Assembly: GCF_019192735.1 (NCBI RefSeq)
Contig: NZ_JAHTKP010000068.1
Span: 1 to 37,176 of the forward strand
Direction of reading: 5' to 3'
DNA: 37,176 bases
From: Kitasatospora aureofaciens
GTDB taxonomy: Bacteria > Actinomycetota > Actinomycetes > Streptomycetales > Streptomycetaceae
Shown here: positions 9,843 to 18,266 of the stretch, in pieces
Layout: each line of letters starts with the position of its first letter
Numbering within the stretch: position 1 is the stretch's first letter
Made by a program: the position numbers and the translations under genes
Notes under the pieces: model-generated
The model's database searches: none
Told to the model about the DNA's origin: nothing
The model's input: only the letters and a program-made list of their open reading frames with translations

Positions 9843-10901
9843 ATGCCTCTCTTCACGGGTTCCTATACGGACCCGCTTGACTCGTCCACCAACTCGGCGA
9901 TGCAGGCCGCCCTGAACACCACGCAGGCGTCGCTGTCAGCAGCCGGTGCTCCGAACGTCGACAACCTGGCTGTCATCGTTGTGGCGCTCACCGGGTTCGA
10001 GGGAGCAACCAATCACCCTTGGGCGGCGCTCCGGGAACAGGACGAGTGCTACTCGGCCAGCTTGATCAAGATTGCGGCAATGTACACAGCCTTCGACCTC
10101 CGGGCCAGTGCCGATCAGTTGGCGACCGACAAAGGGTTGACCACATGGCCTCAGATCGAGGCCGAACTGAAAGCCACCTTCGATCCGGACATCGCTGCGC
10201 ACACGCCTTCGCTGATCAGCGGATCGACGGCGCTGGGCCCGGCTGACAAGACCAGGAAGCCGAACTATTCGGCTGTTCTCCAACTCGGCAGCGGTCCGGA
10301 CTTCCTCGTCGACTTCACCCCGGCACAAACGAGCGCCTTCGAGGACATGATGGTGCAACAGCACTCTCCCGGGGCCACCACGACCATTCACGGGCTGGGA
10401 TACCCGTACCTCGACGGCAAGATCGCCGACGACGGCTTCTTCGACAGCACCTCCTCACAAGGGCTGTGGCTGGCAGGTGACTACGCAGGCGTGTGGCCGG
10501 CCGTGCGCATTCCGTGCGTCAACGATGTGGACACCGCTCAGGGCACCACAGCACGGCAGCTCGCAGGACTGTTGACGCTACTGGCGGACGACAAGCTCGT
10601 CGGGCAGAAGAGCAGCCAAGGCATGAAGGGCCTCATGGCGCGGGCCGGGAAACTCTTCCCACAGACCACTCCACCGATCTGGCCCCCCGGCGGACAGTTC
10701 CTCGCCACCCACGGCAAAGTCGGCATCGGCCCGTTGAAGTCCGGCCAAACCGTGATCTCCGAGGGCCTCCTCGTCAGTGACACCGTACGCAACAAGAGGT
10801 TTGTCGTCGTGTACCAGAACGTCATCCAGGACGGTTTGACGCAGCGACAGGTGCTCGTGCCGGTGGCAACGCTGATAGAAGCAACCATGAACGCCTTTTG
10901 A
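9843..10901 (+). CDS. Serine beta-lactamase/penicillin-binding-like hydrolase
   Basis: This 352-residue protein has the active-site pattern of the serine beta-lactamase/PBP fold. The nucleophile motif SxxK is S73-L-I-K76 inside YSASLIKIAAMYTAFDL, and HGKVGIG (290-296) fits the KTG-like strand. ATG at 9843 has AAAGGAA upstream, so the longer reading frame from 9723 is rejected. There is no signal peptide, which is odd for a penicillin-interacting protein, so the substrate may be an intracellular peptide or ester. Third-position GC is lower than in flanking genes (many A/T-ending codons), suggesting separate acquisition. It is divergent from the tyrosinase genes and ends at a strong hairpin. 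Confidence 0.7.
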   Translation: MPLFTGSYTDPLDSSTNSAMQAALNTTQASLSAAGAPNVDNLAVIVVALTGFEGATNHPWAALREQDECYSASLIKIAAMYTAFDLRASADQLATDKGLTTWPQIEAELKATFDPDIAAHTPSLISGSTALGPADKTRKPNYSAVLQLGSGPDFLVDFTPAQTSAFEDMMVQQHSPGATTTIHGLGYPYLDGKIADDGFFDSTSSQGLWLAGDYAGVWPAVRIPCVNDVDTAQGTTARQLAGLLTLLADDKLVGQKSSQGMKGLMARAGKLFPQTTPPIWPPGGQFLATHGKVGIGPLKSGQTVISEGLLVSDTVRNKRFVVVYQNVIQDGLTQRQVLVPVATLIEATMNAF

Positions 10902-10974
10902 CACCGGTCGGCTCGACCACATCATGACCGTGGCGTCCACCTTGTGGTCCGCCCCGCCCGGGGCCGGTGCGGGG

Positions 10975-11018
10975 GCCGGGTGTCGGCGATCGGACGCTGC
11001 TGACCGCCGACACCCGGC
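10975..11018. terminator. Bidirectional terminator
   Basis: A 14-bp perfect stem (10975-10988 with 11005-11018) with a 16-nt loop lies between two converging genes: the serine hydrolase (+) ending at 10901 and the small secreted protein (-) ending at 11025. It can serve both. Confidence 0.85.
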
Positions 11019-11024
11019 GCGCCT

Positions 11025-11261
11025 TCACTCCGAGTTACGTCCGCCGTCGCTGGGCTGCACGACGCACACGGCGCTCCCGAGCGCGGCACCGAACCCGCCG
11101 AGCAGGGATCCGACCACGTTCCTGCACGCAGCCGCCTCCTCCGGGGTCTTGGGCCCGTCGGAGGCGGCGGCCGGCTGGGCGAGCGCCAGCGGTGCGGCGA
11201 GCATCAGTGCACAACACGCGGTGGCCAGTGCGGACTTCTTCACGAACTTCTTCACGAACAC
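11025..11261 (-). CDS. Small secreted protein with two cysteines
   Basis: This is a 78-residue precursor. The best start is GTG at 11261, with GAAGGAA about 7 nt upstream, rather than the ATG at 11306. It gives a textbook signal peptide: FVKKFVKKS basic region, a hydrophobic core ATACCALMLAAPLALA, and a likely cleavage after AAA. The mature part, about 45 residues, contains a Gly/Ala-rich hydrophobic helix (GSLLGGFGAALGSAV) bracketed by two Cys (CRNVV and AVCVV) that could form a disulfide. Size and hydrophobic core recall secreted surface or antimicrobial peptides, but I recognise no family. It sits directly downstream of the indigoidine-synthetase remnant on the same strand. Confidence 0.65.
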   Translation of the reverse strand: MFVKKFVKKSALATACCALMLAAPLALAQPAAASDGPKTPEEAAACRNVVGSLLGGFGAALGSAVCVVQPSDGGRNSE

Positions 11262-11308
11262 GGGAGTTCCTTCGGACGAGGTGGGATCGGCGGAGAGCCG
11301 AGCCATCC

Positions 11309-12620
11309 CTATCCGAAGGGGCCCAGGCGTTCACGGATTCTGCGCCATCCGTGAGCGTGTCCGGAAGCGTCTCCGTGAGCGTGTCCGGAAGCGTCTCCGT
11401 GAGCGTGTCCGGAAGCGTCTCCGTGAGCGTGTCCGGACGAGCGGTCGTACCCGTCCCGCCGGATCCGCTCCAGCGCCCGGATCGCCGCGACCAGTTCGAC
11501 CACGCCGTGCTCCTTCAGCACGCCGTAGTGGTCCCCGGCGAGGTCGACGACGGCCGGCGGGACGGCGGAGTAGCCGGAGCTGCCCTCGATGAACGAGCAG
11601 TCGTCGCCGGAGGCCTTGAAGATGGTCACCGGCGCGTCCAGCCGCCGTTCCGCCAGCTCGCGGAAGCTGTACTCGAACTCGTAGGTCCCGCCGACGATCC
11701 GGGTGATCCGGCGGATCAACTCCTCGTCCAGCGCGGGCATCAGCCGGTGGATCGAGGCGACGAGGTCGTCCTCGTCGGCCGTCTCGACGAGGCAGCGCTC
11801 CAGCTCGGGTCGCGTACAGCGCGCCGGGCGAGGCGTAGGCGTACTTGGGCAGCAGCCGCTCGTCGCTGTGGAACTGGCCGAACCACCGCAGGATGCGGCC
11901 GAGTTCGGGGAAGCTCAGCAGCTCCACGTCGCGGCCGAAGGCCCCCGCCGGGCTCGGGGCGAGCAGCGCGGTGAGGTCGTCCCGGGTGACCGGCCCGCCC
12001 TCGTAGAAGCGGTAGGTCTTGCGGGCGAAGGTCTCCCGGCGCTGGGCCTCGGTCTCACGGCGGCCGGGCAGTTCGACCCGCTCGCGGCCCATCAGCCGGC
12101 CGAGATCGCGAAGGCCCGGGTCGGAGAGCTGGGCCTTGACCTGGAGCCGGCTGGCCTTGGACTGGTGGTGGCCGCCGTGGTTGCCCTGGTCCATCAACGC
12201 CGCCTCGCGCGGGTTCAGCTCCCGCAGGTGCTCCTGGGTGACGACGATCCGGGTGCCGTTGTCCTCGATCATGTAGCGCAGCCGGTCCTCCGGGTACTCG
12301 GGCGACAGCGGCAGGTAGCCGGCCCCGGCGTACAGGACGCCCCAGGCCCCGGCCGCCAGCTCCACCGACGGCTCGACGAACAGGCCGACGCAGGCATCCG
12401 CCCCGGCGCCCAGCCCGCGCAGCCGCGCGGCCAGCCGGCGGGCGTCCTCGCGCAGTTCCAGGAAAGTGAGGTCCCGCCCCTCGCCGACCACGGCCACGGA
12501 CGCCGGCCGGGTGCACACCTGCCGGTCGAGGAACCCGGTCAGCGCGGTGCCGACGGGAGCCCGGCGGGCGCGCGGCAGAACGGTGGAAACGACAGCGGGG
12601 ACGGACGGGGTGATTCGCAT
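11309..12620 (-). pseudogene. Remnant of an indigoidine synthetase (BpsA/IndC-type NRPS)
   Basis: Intact BpsA-type enzymes are about 1280 aa (adenylation, oxidase, carrier, thioesterase) and make the blue pigment indigoidine from glutamine. Three pieces remain here. Residues 1-139 are the start of an adenylation domain (ACVGLFVEPSVELAAGAWG, YLPLSPEYPEDRLRYMIED). Residues 140-272 jump straight to the oxidase domain that in this family is embedded in the A domain (ARKTYRFYEGG, SDERLLPKYAYASPGALYA). After a frameshift near 11806-11813 the frame continues as the end of a thioesterase (TIFKASGDDCSFIEG, VVDLAGDHYGVL) from about 11812 to 11309. The A3-A8 ATP-binding motifs, the end of the oxidase, the carrier Ser and the TE nucleophile are all gone, so it cannot make the pigment. 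The extreme C-terminus is extended by GHAHGDAS repeats. Confidence 0.85.
11351..11438. repeat. 24-bp tandem repeat, 3.6 copies
   Basis: Exact 24-bp units start at 11351, 11375 and 11399, followed by a partial copy at 11423. On the minus strand, in the frame of the thioesterase remnant, each unit encodes the octapeptide GHAHGDAS. The copies are identical, which implies recent expansion. Confidence 0.95.
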
Positions 12621-12733
12621 GGGAACGCCTTCGGTACGTGGACTGACAAGCCCCCGGCGTCCTGCTCACCAGGACCGCCGGGCATGTCCTGCACGGTCGG
12701 CCGCACGCCGTCCCAACCGCATGGGGCACCGAT

Positions 12734-12772
12734 CTGGACCTGTGCCGGGCCCCTGGACCTGCGCCGGGGCCC
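12734..12772. repeat. Imperfect 19/20-bp direct duplication
   Basis: CTGGACCTGTGCCGGGCCC (12734-12752) is followed at once by CTGGACCTGCGCCGGGGCCC (12753-12772). It lies upstream of the NRPS remnant, in the 265-bp gap to the acetyltransferase, where I see nothing else identifiable. Confidence 0.7.
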
Positions 12773-12885
12773 GTCCCGGGGGCGGACGAACTGCAGGCAG
12801 GGCCGGACACCTGAACCGTCCCGGGCATTCGTGCGTTCACGATCACGTAACCGAGCCGAAGCGCAGTGTCGGTAGCGTCGCCGCC

Positions 12886-13605
12886 ATGACGGCATCGCAC
12901 ACGCGCCCCGAGCGGCTCTGGAATCGGTCTTTCCGCAGGTCGGACCGGAGGTGCGCGGTACCCGACGGGCAGGCGGGGCGGGTGGCGGCGGTCGCCGCCG
13001 GGCCGTTCGGCGTCGGGCGGGTGCACCCGGCGGCGGCCCGCCCGCGGGCGGAGGCGACGGCGGAGGCGGCCCCGGAGGTCCCGCTCCGGATGGCCCTGCC
13101 GGACGGGACGGCGCTGACCGTGCGCCCTGCCGGGCTCGCGGACAAGGCCGAGGCGCGGGCGATGCACCGGCGCTGCTCGCCCGCCTCGCTGCGGCTGCGC
13201 TACCACGGGCCGGTCCGCGACACCGACCGCTATCTGGACCATCTGCTGGACGGCCGCCACGGCCGCAGCCTCGCCGTCACGGGCCCCGACGGGCGGATCG
13301 TCGCCCTCGGGCACCTGATGTGGGACGACGGGGAGGCCGAGCTGGCCGTGCTGGTCGAGGACGCCTGGCAGCGGCGCGGGCTCGGGCGGGCCCTGCTGCA
13401 GCGGCTGGCGGCGATGGCCCGGGCGGCCGGGATCGGGGCGGTGTACGCGGTGACGCACGCCTCCAACACGGGGCTGATCGCCGCCATGCGCCGGCTGGGC
13501 GTGCCGCTGGAGTTCCGCCCCGAGGACGGCACCCTCGTGATCACCGCCACCCTCGCCGCCGCCGAGCCCGCGGGCGCCCCAGCAGGCTCCCACCCGGGCC
13601 GCTGA
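12886..13605 (+). CDS. GNAT-family N-acetyltransferase
   Basis: This is predicted to transfer an acetyl group from acetyl-CoA to an amine or protein lysine. In the 239-residue protein the GNAT domain lies in the C-terminal half: ALTVRPAGLADKAEA opens the fold, HLMWDDGEAELAVLVEDAWQRRGLGRALL holds the V-strand and the acetyl-CoA pyrophosphate loop (QRRGLG), and THASNTGLIAAMRRLG is the following helix. The Arg/Ala-rich first 65 residues are atypical, and there is no good ribosome site before 12886, so the true start could be the ATG at 13090. An overlong open frame reaching back to 12466 is rejected. It is divergent from the indigoidine-synthetase remnant; the substrate is unknown. Confidence 0.8.
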   Translation: MTASHTRPERLWNRSFRRSDRRCAVPDGQAGRVAAVAAGPFGVGRVHPAAARPRAEATAEAAPEVPLRMALPDGTALTVRPAGLADKAEARAMHRRCSPASLRLRYHGPVRDTDRYLDHLLDGRHGRSLAVTGPDGRIVALGHLMWDDGEAELAVLVEDAWQRRGLGRALLQRLAAMARAAGIGAVYAVTHASNTGLIAAMRRLGVPLEFRPEDGTLVITATLAAAEPAGAPAGSHPGR

Positions 13606-13866
13606 TCATTTCTTCACCACATTCTCACCGGGAACCTCCGACCCCGCCGACGGCGTCCCCGGCGGTGAACGGTCCGTCCGTACACCGCCCTCCATGACGG
13701 CCTGTCAGGGGGCCTGCGGCAGGCATTCGTGGCGCGTCGCAGCAGGCGGCGTGGGGTCCGGATCGTCGAGCCGGGCGACGGAGTCGGTAGGCTGGCCCCG
13801 TCCCCGCCGCCCGACGGCCCGTTATCCGGCCCCGGGCGGTGCCGCAGCAAGGAGGAACCACTGAGC

Positions 13867-15129
13867 ATGGCAGGCACCGAATCGGAGCCCACAGGCGCAC
13901 GCGACGCCTCCCTGCCGGCCCGCGCCAAGATCGCGGTCACGGCCGGCCGGGTCGCCGCCGCCGTGTCGCGCAAGGCCGGGCGCGGAAGCGGCTCGGTGAT
14001 CGGCGGCAAGGTCGCCCTCAGGCTCGACCCCGATCTGCTCGCCACCCTCGCCGACCACCTCGACGTCGTGCTGGTCAGCGCCACCAACGGCAAGACCACC
14101 ACGACCCGCCTGATCGCCGAGGCGCTGCGCGCCGCCGGCCCGGTGGTCTCCAACGCCCTGGGCGCCAACATGCCGGCCGGCATCACCTCCGCCCTGGCCG
14201 GCGGCTCGGACGCCCGGTTCGGCGTGATCGAGGTCGACGAGAAGTACCTGGCCGGCGTCGCGCGCGACACCCGTCCCAAGGCGATCGCCCTGCTCAACCT
14301 CTCCCGCGACCAGCTCGACCGCGCCGCCGAGACCCGGATGATGGCCGAGAAGTGGCGCGAGGGCCTGCAGAACACCGAGGCCGTCGTCATCGCCAACGCC
14401 GACGACCCGCTGGTGACCTGGGCCGCCTCCTCCTGCAAGAAGGTGGTCTGGGTGGCCGCCGGACAGGCCTGGAAGGAGGACGCCTGGTCCTGCCCCGCCT
14501 GCGGCGGTGTGATGCAGCGCCCCGGCGACGACTGGTTCTGCCAGGAGTGCGGCTTCCGGCGCCCCAACCCGCACTGGGCGCTCCAGGGCACCCACGTCAT
14601 CGACCCGCAGCGCGGCGCCTGGCCGATCCAGCTCCAGCTGCCCGGCCGGGCCAACCTGGCCAACGCCACCAGCTCGGCCGCCGTCGCCGCCGTTTTCGGC
14701 GTCTCCCCGCAGGTCGCGCTGGAGCGGATGCGCTCGGTGACCGCCGTGGCCGGCCGCTACGACGTCGTCCAGTACCAGGGCCGCGACATAAGGCTGCTGC
14801 TGGCGAAGAACCCGGCCGGCTGGCTGGAGACCTTCTCGCTGATCGACGGCCCGCCGGCCCCGGTCATCCTCTCCGTCAACGCGCTCGACGCCGACGGCAC
14901 CGACACCTCCTGGCTGTGGGACGTCGACTACGAGCGCCTCGCCGGGCACCCGGTCTTCGTGATGGGCCAGCGCAAGCTGGACCTGGCCGTCCGCCTGGAG
15001 GTCGCCGGACTGCAGTTCCACGTGGTGGACACGCTGGAGCAGGCCGTCCGGATGGCCCCGCCCGGCCGGATCGAGGCCATCGCCAACTACACCGCCTTCC
15101 AGCAGCTGCGGAAGGTCGTGGCCGGCTGA
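13867..15129 (+). CDS. murT: Lipid II isoglutaminyl synthase, Mur-ligase-like subunit MurT
   Basis: With GatD, MurT amidates the alpha-carboxyl of D-Glu in lipid II to D-isoglutamine, at the inner face of the membrane. The 420-residue protein is a complete Mur-ligase-fold enzyme. The ATP-binding loop is ATNGKTTTT (72-80); a Cys4 zinc ribbon (C209, C212, C225, C228), a hallmark of MurT, follows; the C-terminal DUF1727-type domain contains DTSWLWDVDYE. AAGGAGG stands 11 nt before the ATG at 13867. gatD follows after 55 bp, giving the usual two-gene operon. No truncation is seen. Confidence 0.95.
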   Translation: MAGTESEPTGARDASLPARAKIAVTAGRVAAAVSRKAGRGSGSVIGGKVALRLDPDLLATLADHLDVVLVSATNGKTTTTRLIAEALRAAGPVVSNALGANMPAGITSALAGGSDARFGVIEVDEKYLAGVARDTRPKAIALLNLSRDQLDRAAETRMMAEKWREGLQNTEAVVIANADDPLVTWAASSCKKVVWVAAGQAWKEDAWSCPACGGVMQRPGDDWFCQECGFRRPNPHWALQGTHVIDPQRGAWPIQLQLPGRANLANATSSAAVAAVFGVSPQVALERMRSVTAVAGRYDVVQYQGRDIRLLLAKNPAGWLETFSLIDGPPAPVILSVNALDADGTDTSWLWDVDYERLAGHPVFVMGQRKLDLAVRLEVAGLQFHVVDTLEQAVRMAPPGRIEAIANYTAFQQLRKVVAG

Positions 15130-15184
15130 TGCCGCGCCTGCAGCTCCCCATGACGCAACTGATCGTGACGGAAGGCCTTCGAGG

Positions 15185-15913
15185 ATGAGTGAGAGCAGCC
15201 TGCGCGTGGTCTGGGTCTACCCGGACCTGCTCAGCACCTACGGCGACCGCGGCAACGCCCTGGTCGTGGAGCGCCGGGCCCGCCAGCGCCACCTCAACGT
15301 GACCCGGATCGACGTCCGCTCCGACCAGGCGGTCCCCACCAGCGGGGACATCTACCTGATCGGCGGCGGCGAGGACCGCCCGCAGCGCCTGGCCGCCGAG
15401 CGGCTGCGCAACGACAGCGGCCTGGTCCGGGCCGCCGAGAACGGCGCGATCATCTTCGGCGTCTGCGCGGGCTTCCAGATCATGGGCCGCGAGTTCATCA
15501 ACGACCTCGGCGAGCGCGAGCCGGGCCTCGGCCTGCTCGACGTCTGGACCACCCGCGGCGAGGGCGACCGCTGCGTCGGCGACGTGCTCGCCGACGTCGA
15601 CCCGCGGCTCGGCCTGCCGCAGCTGACCGGCTTCGAGAACCACCAGGGCGTCACCCACCTCGGCCAGGGCGTCTCGCCGCTGGCCACCGTGGTCGCCGGC
15701 CGGGGCAACGGCACCGGCGACGGCACCGAGGGCGCCTGGCGGGACACGGTCTTCGGCACCTACCTGCACGGCCCGGTGCTGGCCCGCAACCCCGCCGTCG
15801 CGGACATGCTGATCAAGTTGGCGCTGGACGTCAACGCCCTGCCGCCGGCCGACACCACCTGGTACGACGCGCTGCGCGCCGAGCGCATCGCCGCCACGAC
15901 GCGCCCCGCGTAG
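15185..15913 (+). CDS. gatD: Lipid II isoglutaminyl synthase, glutamine amidotransferase subunit GatD
   Basis: GatD supplies ammonia from glutamine to MurT. It is a 242-residue class I (triad-type) glutaminase of the CobB/CobQ-like group. The nucleophile is C94 in FGVCAGFQIMG and the catalytic histidine is H195 in GTYLHGP. An Arg-containing N-terminal segment (VYPDLLSTYGDRGN) matches the family. The length is normal. ATG 15185 follows an AGGCCTTCGAGG leader. It is co-transcribed with murT and followed by a hairpin at 15938. Confidence 0.95.
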   Translation: MSESSLRVVWVYPDLLSTYGDRGNALVVERRARQRHLNVTRIDVRSDQAVPTSGDIYLIGGGEDRPQRLAAERLRNDSGLVRAAENGAIIFGVCAGFQIMGREFINDLGEREPGLGLLDVWTTRGEGDRCVGDVLADVDPRLGLPQLTGFENHQGVTHLGQGVSPLATVVAGRGNGTGDGTEGAWRDTVFGTYLHGPVLARNPAVADMLIKLALDVNALPPADTTWYDALRAERIAATTRPA

Positions 15914-15937
15914 TACGCCCCTCCGCTTCCCGCTCCC

Positions 15938-15968
15938 GGCCGGGTGCCCGCAATGCGGTCACCCGGCC
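15938..15968 (+). terminator. Terminator after murT-gatD
   Basis: A 9-bp stem (15938-15946 with 15960-15968) continues, after one mismatch, into a 4-bp inner stem (15948-15951 with 15955-15958) closed by AAT. It begins 25 bp past the gatD stop. Confidence 0.8.
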
Positions 15969-16272
15969 CGCGGGCGGCCCGGGACGTACGACAATGGGGC
16001 TGCCGGCTGCACACCCTCCTCGGCAGCAGGCTGCACTTCCACGCGGGGGCGCCGACGGCGCCGCTCCCGCGTCGGCTCCTGCCCGGCCGGACCAGGGGCC
16101 GTATGCTCGACTTCACGGCGGTTTTCGGACGTTTCCGTCCGATTCGGCCGGTCCTTCACCCCACGGTCGTCTCCGCGCCATCCGGCGTGGCAGCACCCCG
16201 TTGCGGTGTCGGCTCGTCGTCCCAGCCTGTAGTCCGGCCGTTCCTCGGTTCTGCTCGGGAGTTGCAAAGCAA
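15969..16272 (+). other. Intergenic leader upstream of pfkA, no gene seen
   Basis: About 300 bp between the gatD terminator and pfkA show no supported coding frame. The sequence becomes T-richer from about 16100, consistent with a promoter or leader, and GGGAG at 16257-16261 is the likely pfkA ribosome site. No specific operator was recognised. Confidence 0.4.
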
Positions 16273-17298
16273 ATGCGTATCGGAGTGCTGACCAGCGGCG
16301 GTGACTGCCCAGGCCTGAACGCGGTGATCCGCTCCGTGGTCCACCGGGGGGTGGTCGACCACGGCGACGAGATCATCGGGTTCGAGGACGGGTGGCGCGG
16401 CTTCCTGGAGGGCCACCACCGCCCCCTCACCCTGGACTCGGTGAGCGGCATCCTCGCCCAGGGCGGCACGATCCTCGGCTCGTCCCGGGTGCAGCCGAGC
16501 CACCTGCGCGACGGCGTCGAGCGCGCCAAGAAGTACTGCGCGGACCTCGGCCTCGACGCGGTCATCCCGATCGGCGGCGAGGGCACCCTGAAGGCCGCCA
16601 AGCTGATGAGCGACGCGGGCCTGCCGATCGTCGGCGTCCCGAAGACCATCGACAACGACATCGCCGCCACCGACGTGACCTTCGGCTTCGACACCGCCGT
16701 CTCCGTCGCCACCGAGGCGCTGGACCGGCTGAAGACCACCGCCGAGTCCCACCAGCGGGTCATGGTCGTCGAGGTCATGGGCCGGCACACCGGCTGGATC
16801 GCGCTCAACGCGGGCATGGCCGCCGGCGCGCACGCCATCGTCGTCCCCGAGCGGCCGTTCCACATCGAGAAGCTGACCGCCGTCGTCCGCGAGCGCTTCG
16901 ACCGGCAGAAGAAGTTCGCCATCGTGGTCTGCGCCGAGGGCGCCAAGCCCGAGCCCGGCACCATGCACTGGGAGGAGGGCACCAAGGACATCTACGGCCA
17001 CGAGCGGTTCACCGGCATCGCCACCCAGCTCTCCCGCGAGCTGGAGCACCGGCTCGGCAAGGAGGCCCGCCCGGTGATCCTCGGCCACACCCAGCGCGGC
17101 GGCACCCCCACCGCGTACGACCGGGTGCTGGCCACCCGCTTCGGCTGGCACGCCGTCGAGGCCGTCCACAAGGGCGCGTTCGGGCACATCACGGCGCTGC
17201 AGGGCACCAACATCAACCTGGTGCCACTGGCCGAGGCGGTCGCCGAGCTGAAGACCGTCCCGCTGGAGCGCTACCTGGAGGCGGAGACGGTCCTCTGA
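16273..17298 (+). CDS. pfkA: ATP-dependent 6-phosphofructokinase, actinobacterial group III
   Basis: This glycolytic enzyme phosphorylates fructose-6-phosphate to fructose-1,6-bisphosphate. It has 341 residues. The phosphate-binding start SGGDCPGLNAVIR and the catalytic PKTIDNDI are present. Residue 104 is Gly (GGEGTL), which in this family goes with ATP rather than pyrophosphate, while residue 124 is Lys (PKTIDND) as in PPi enzymes. The Gly104/Lys124 combination is that of the Streptomyces ATP-PFKs. The start at 16273 is fixed by the MRIGVLTSGG opening; the longer open frame from 15994 is rejected. A perfect hairpin follows. Streptomycetes usually have several pfkA paralogs, and which one this is cannot be decided here. 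Confidence 0.95.
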   Translation: MRIGVLTSGGDCPGLNAVIRSVVHRGVVDHGDEIIGFEDGWRGFLEGHHRPLTLDSVSGILAQGGTILGSSRVQPSHLRDGVERAKKYCADLGLDAVIPIGGEGTLKAAKLMSDAGLPIVGVPKTIDNDIAATDVTFGFDTAVSVATEALDRLKTTAESHQRVMVVEVMGRHTGWIALNAGMAAGAHAIVVPERPFHIEKLTAVVRERFDRQKKFAIVVCAEGAKPEPGTMHWEEGTKDIYGHERFTGIATQLSRELEHRLGKEARPVILGHTQRGGTPTAYDRVLATRFGWHAVEAVHKGAFGHITALQGTNINLVPLAEAVAELKTVPLERYLEAETVL

Positions 17299-17310
17299 CC
17301 CTCCCGCTTC

Positions 17311-17342
17311 CGAGAGCCCCCGGCCGCGGCCGGGGGCTCTCG
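17311..17342 (+). terminator. Terminator after pfkA
   Basis: A perfect 15-bp stem (17311-17325 with 17328-17342) with a 2-nt central loop lies 12 bp past the pfkA stop. Confidence 0.93.
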
Positions 17343-17422
17343 TGCGTCCGGCGGGCGTCCCGTCCACCACCCGGTTAGCGTGGCCGGGTCGAGCTTTGCG
17401 GAATTCTTCGGAAGGAGCGTCG

Positions 17423-18028
17423 GTGGAGATCCTCGCGTACGGGGTGCAGGCCGACGAGCGGCCGCTGCTGGAACGGGCCTTCGCCGGCCGACACGGGCTG
17501 CGCTGCCTGGACGTCTTCCTCAACCGCGACACCGCCCCGCTCGCCGCCCGCTACGCGGCCGTCAGCAGCAGCGTCAACGCCGTCCTCGACGCCGAGACGC
17601 TCGCCGTGCTGGCGGACGGCGGCACGAAGCTGATCGCGCAACGCTCCACCGGCTTCAACAACATCGACCTCGACGCGGCCGCACTGGCGCGGATGAAGGA
17701 CGACGCGATCCTGGTGAACTCCAGCCGCGGCGGCCTCGTCGACAGCGCCGCCCTGGTCGAGACCCTGCGCGCGGGCCGCCTGTCCGGCGTCGGCCTGGAC
17801 GTGTACGAGGAGGAGACCGGCGTCTTCTTCACCGACCGCTCGATCCACGGCATCACCGACGACGTCCTCGCCCGCCTGGTCACCTTCCCCCAGGTACTCG
17901 TCACCTCCCACCAGGCCTACTTCACGCACACCGCCGTCGGCCAGATCATCGACGCCACCGCGCGCAACATCGACGACTTCGCCGCCGGGCGCCGCAACGA
18001 GAACACCCTGGTGCCGACGCATACTTGA
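17423..18028 (+). pseudogene. D-lactate dehydrogenase-like gene with the NAD-binding domain deleted in frame
   Basis: Family members (LdhA type D-2-hydroxyacid dehydrogenases) are about 330 aa; this frame has 201. The N-terminal catalytic part is normal up to the STGFNNIDLDAAAL segment. It then joins directly to ARMKDDAILVNSSRGGLVD, which normally lies about 130 residues further on. The missing stretch contains the GxGxxG NAD loop and the first Arg of the active site. The remaining C-terminal part (SGVGLDVYEEE, LVTFPQVLVTSHQAYFT) is intact with the catalytic His. Reading frame, GTG start and GAAGGAG ribosome site (17411-17417) are preserved, so a protein may be made, but it should not bind NAD. 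Confidence 0.8.
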
Positions 18029-18266
18029 CCCACGACCCCCGGCTGCCACGACCATTCGGCGCGCGGCAGAGCACCGAACTCGGTGACTACCCATCGCTGG
18101 CACAGCCGCCCCACCCGCCGACCCCAAACCCCGCGCGCATCCGCACGAGCTCAATACAAGAGGGCAGTTGATCCTGCGACCCGACGGTCCTGCCTGGCCT
18201 TGTGAAGGGGGCCGCGCATGTGCTCAGTACGGCCTGCGGCGAGATCCGACTGGTACGTTGACCCCC

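Noticed and set aside
11351..11438. CRISPR array
   Set aside because: The 24-bp units are directly adjacent with no spacers; this is a simple tandem repeat inside a reading frame.
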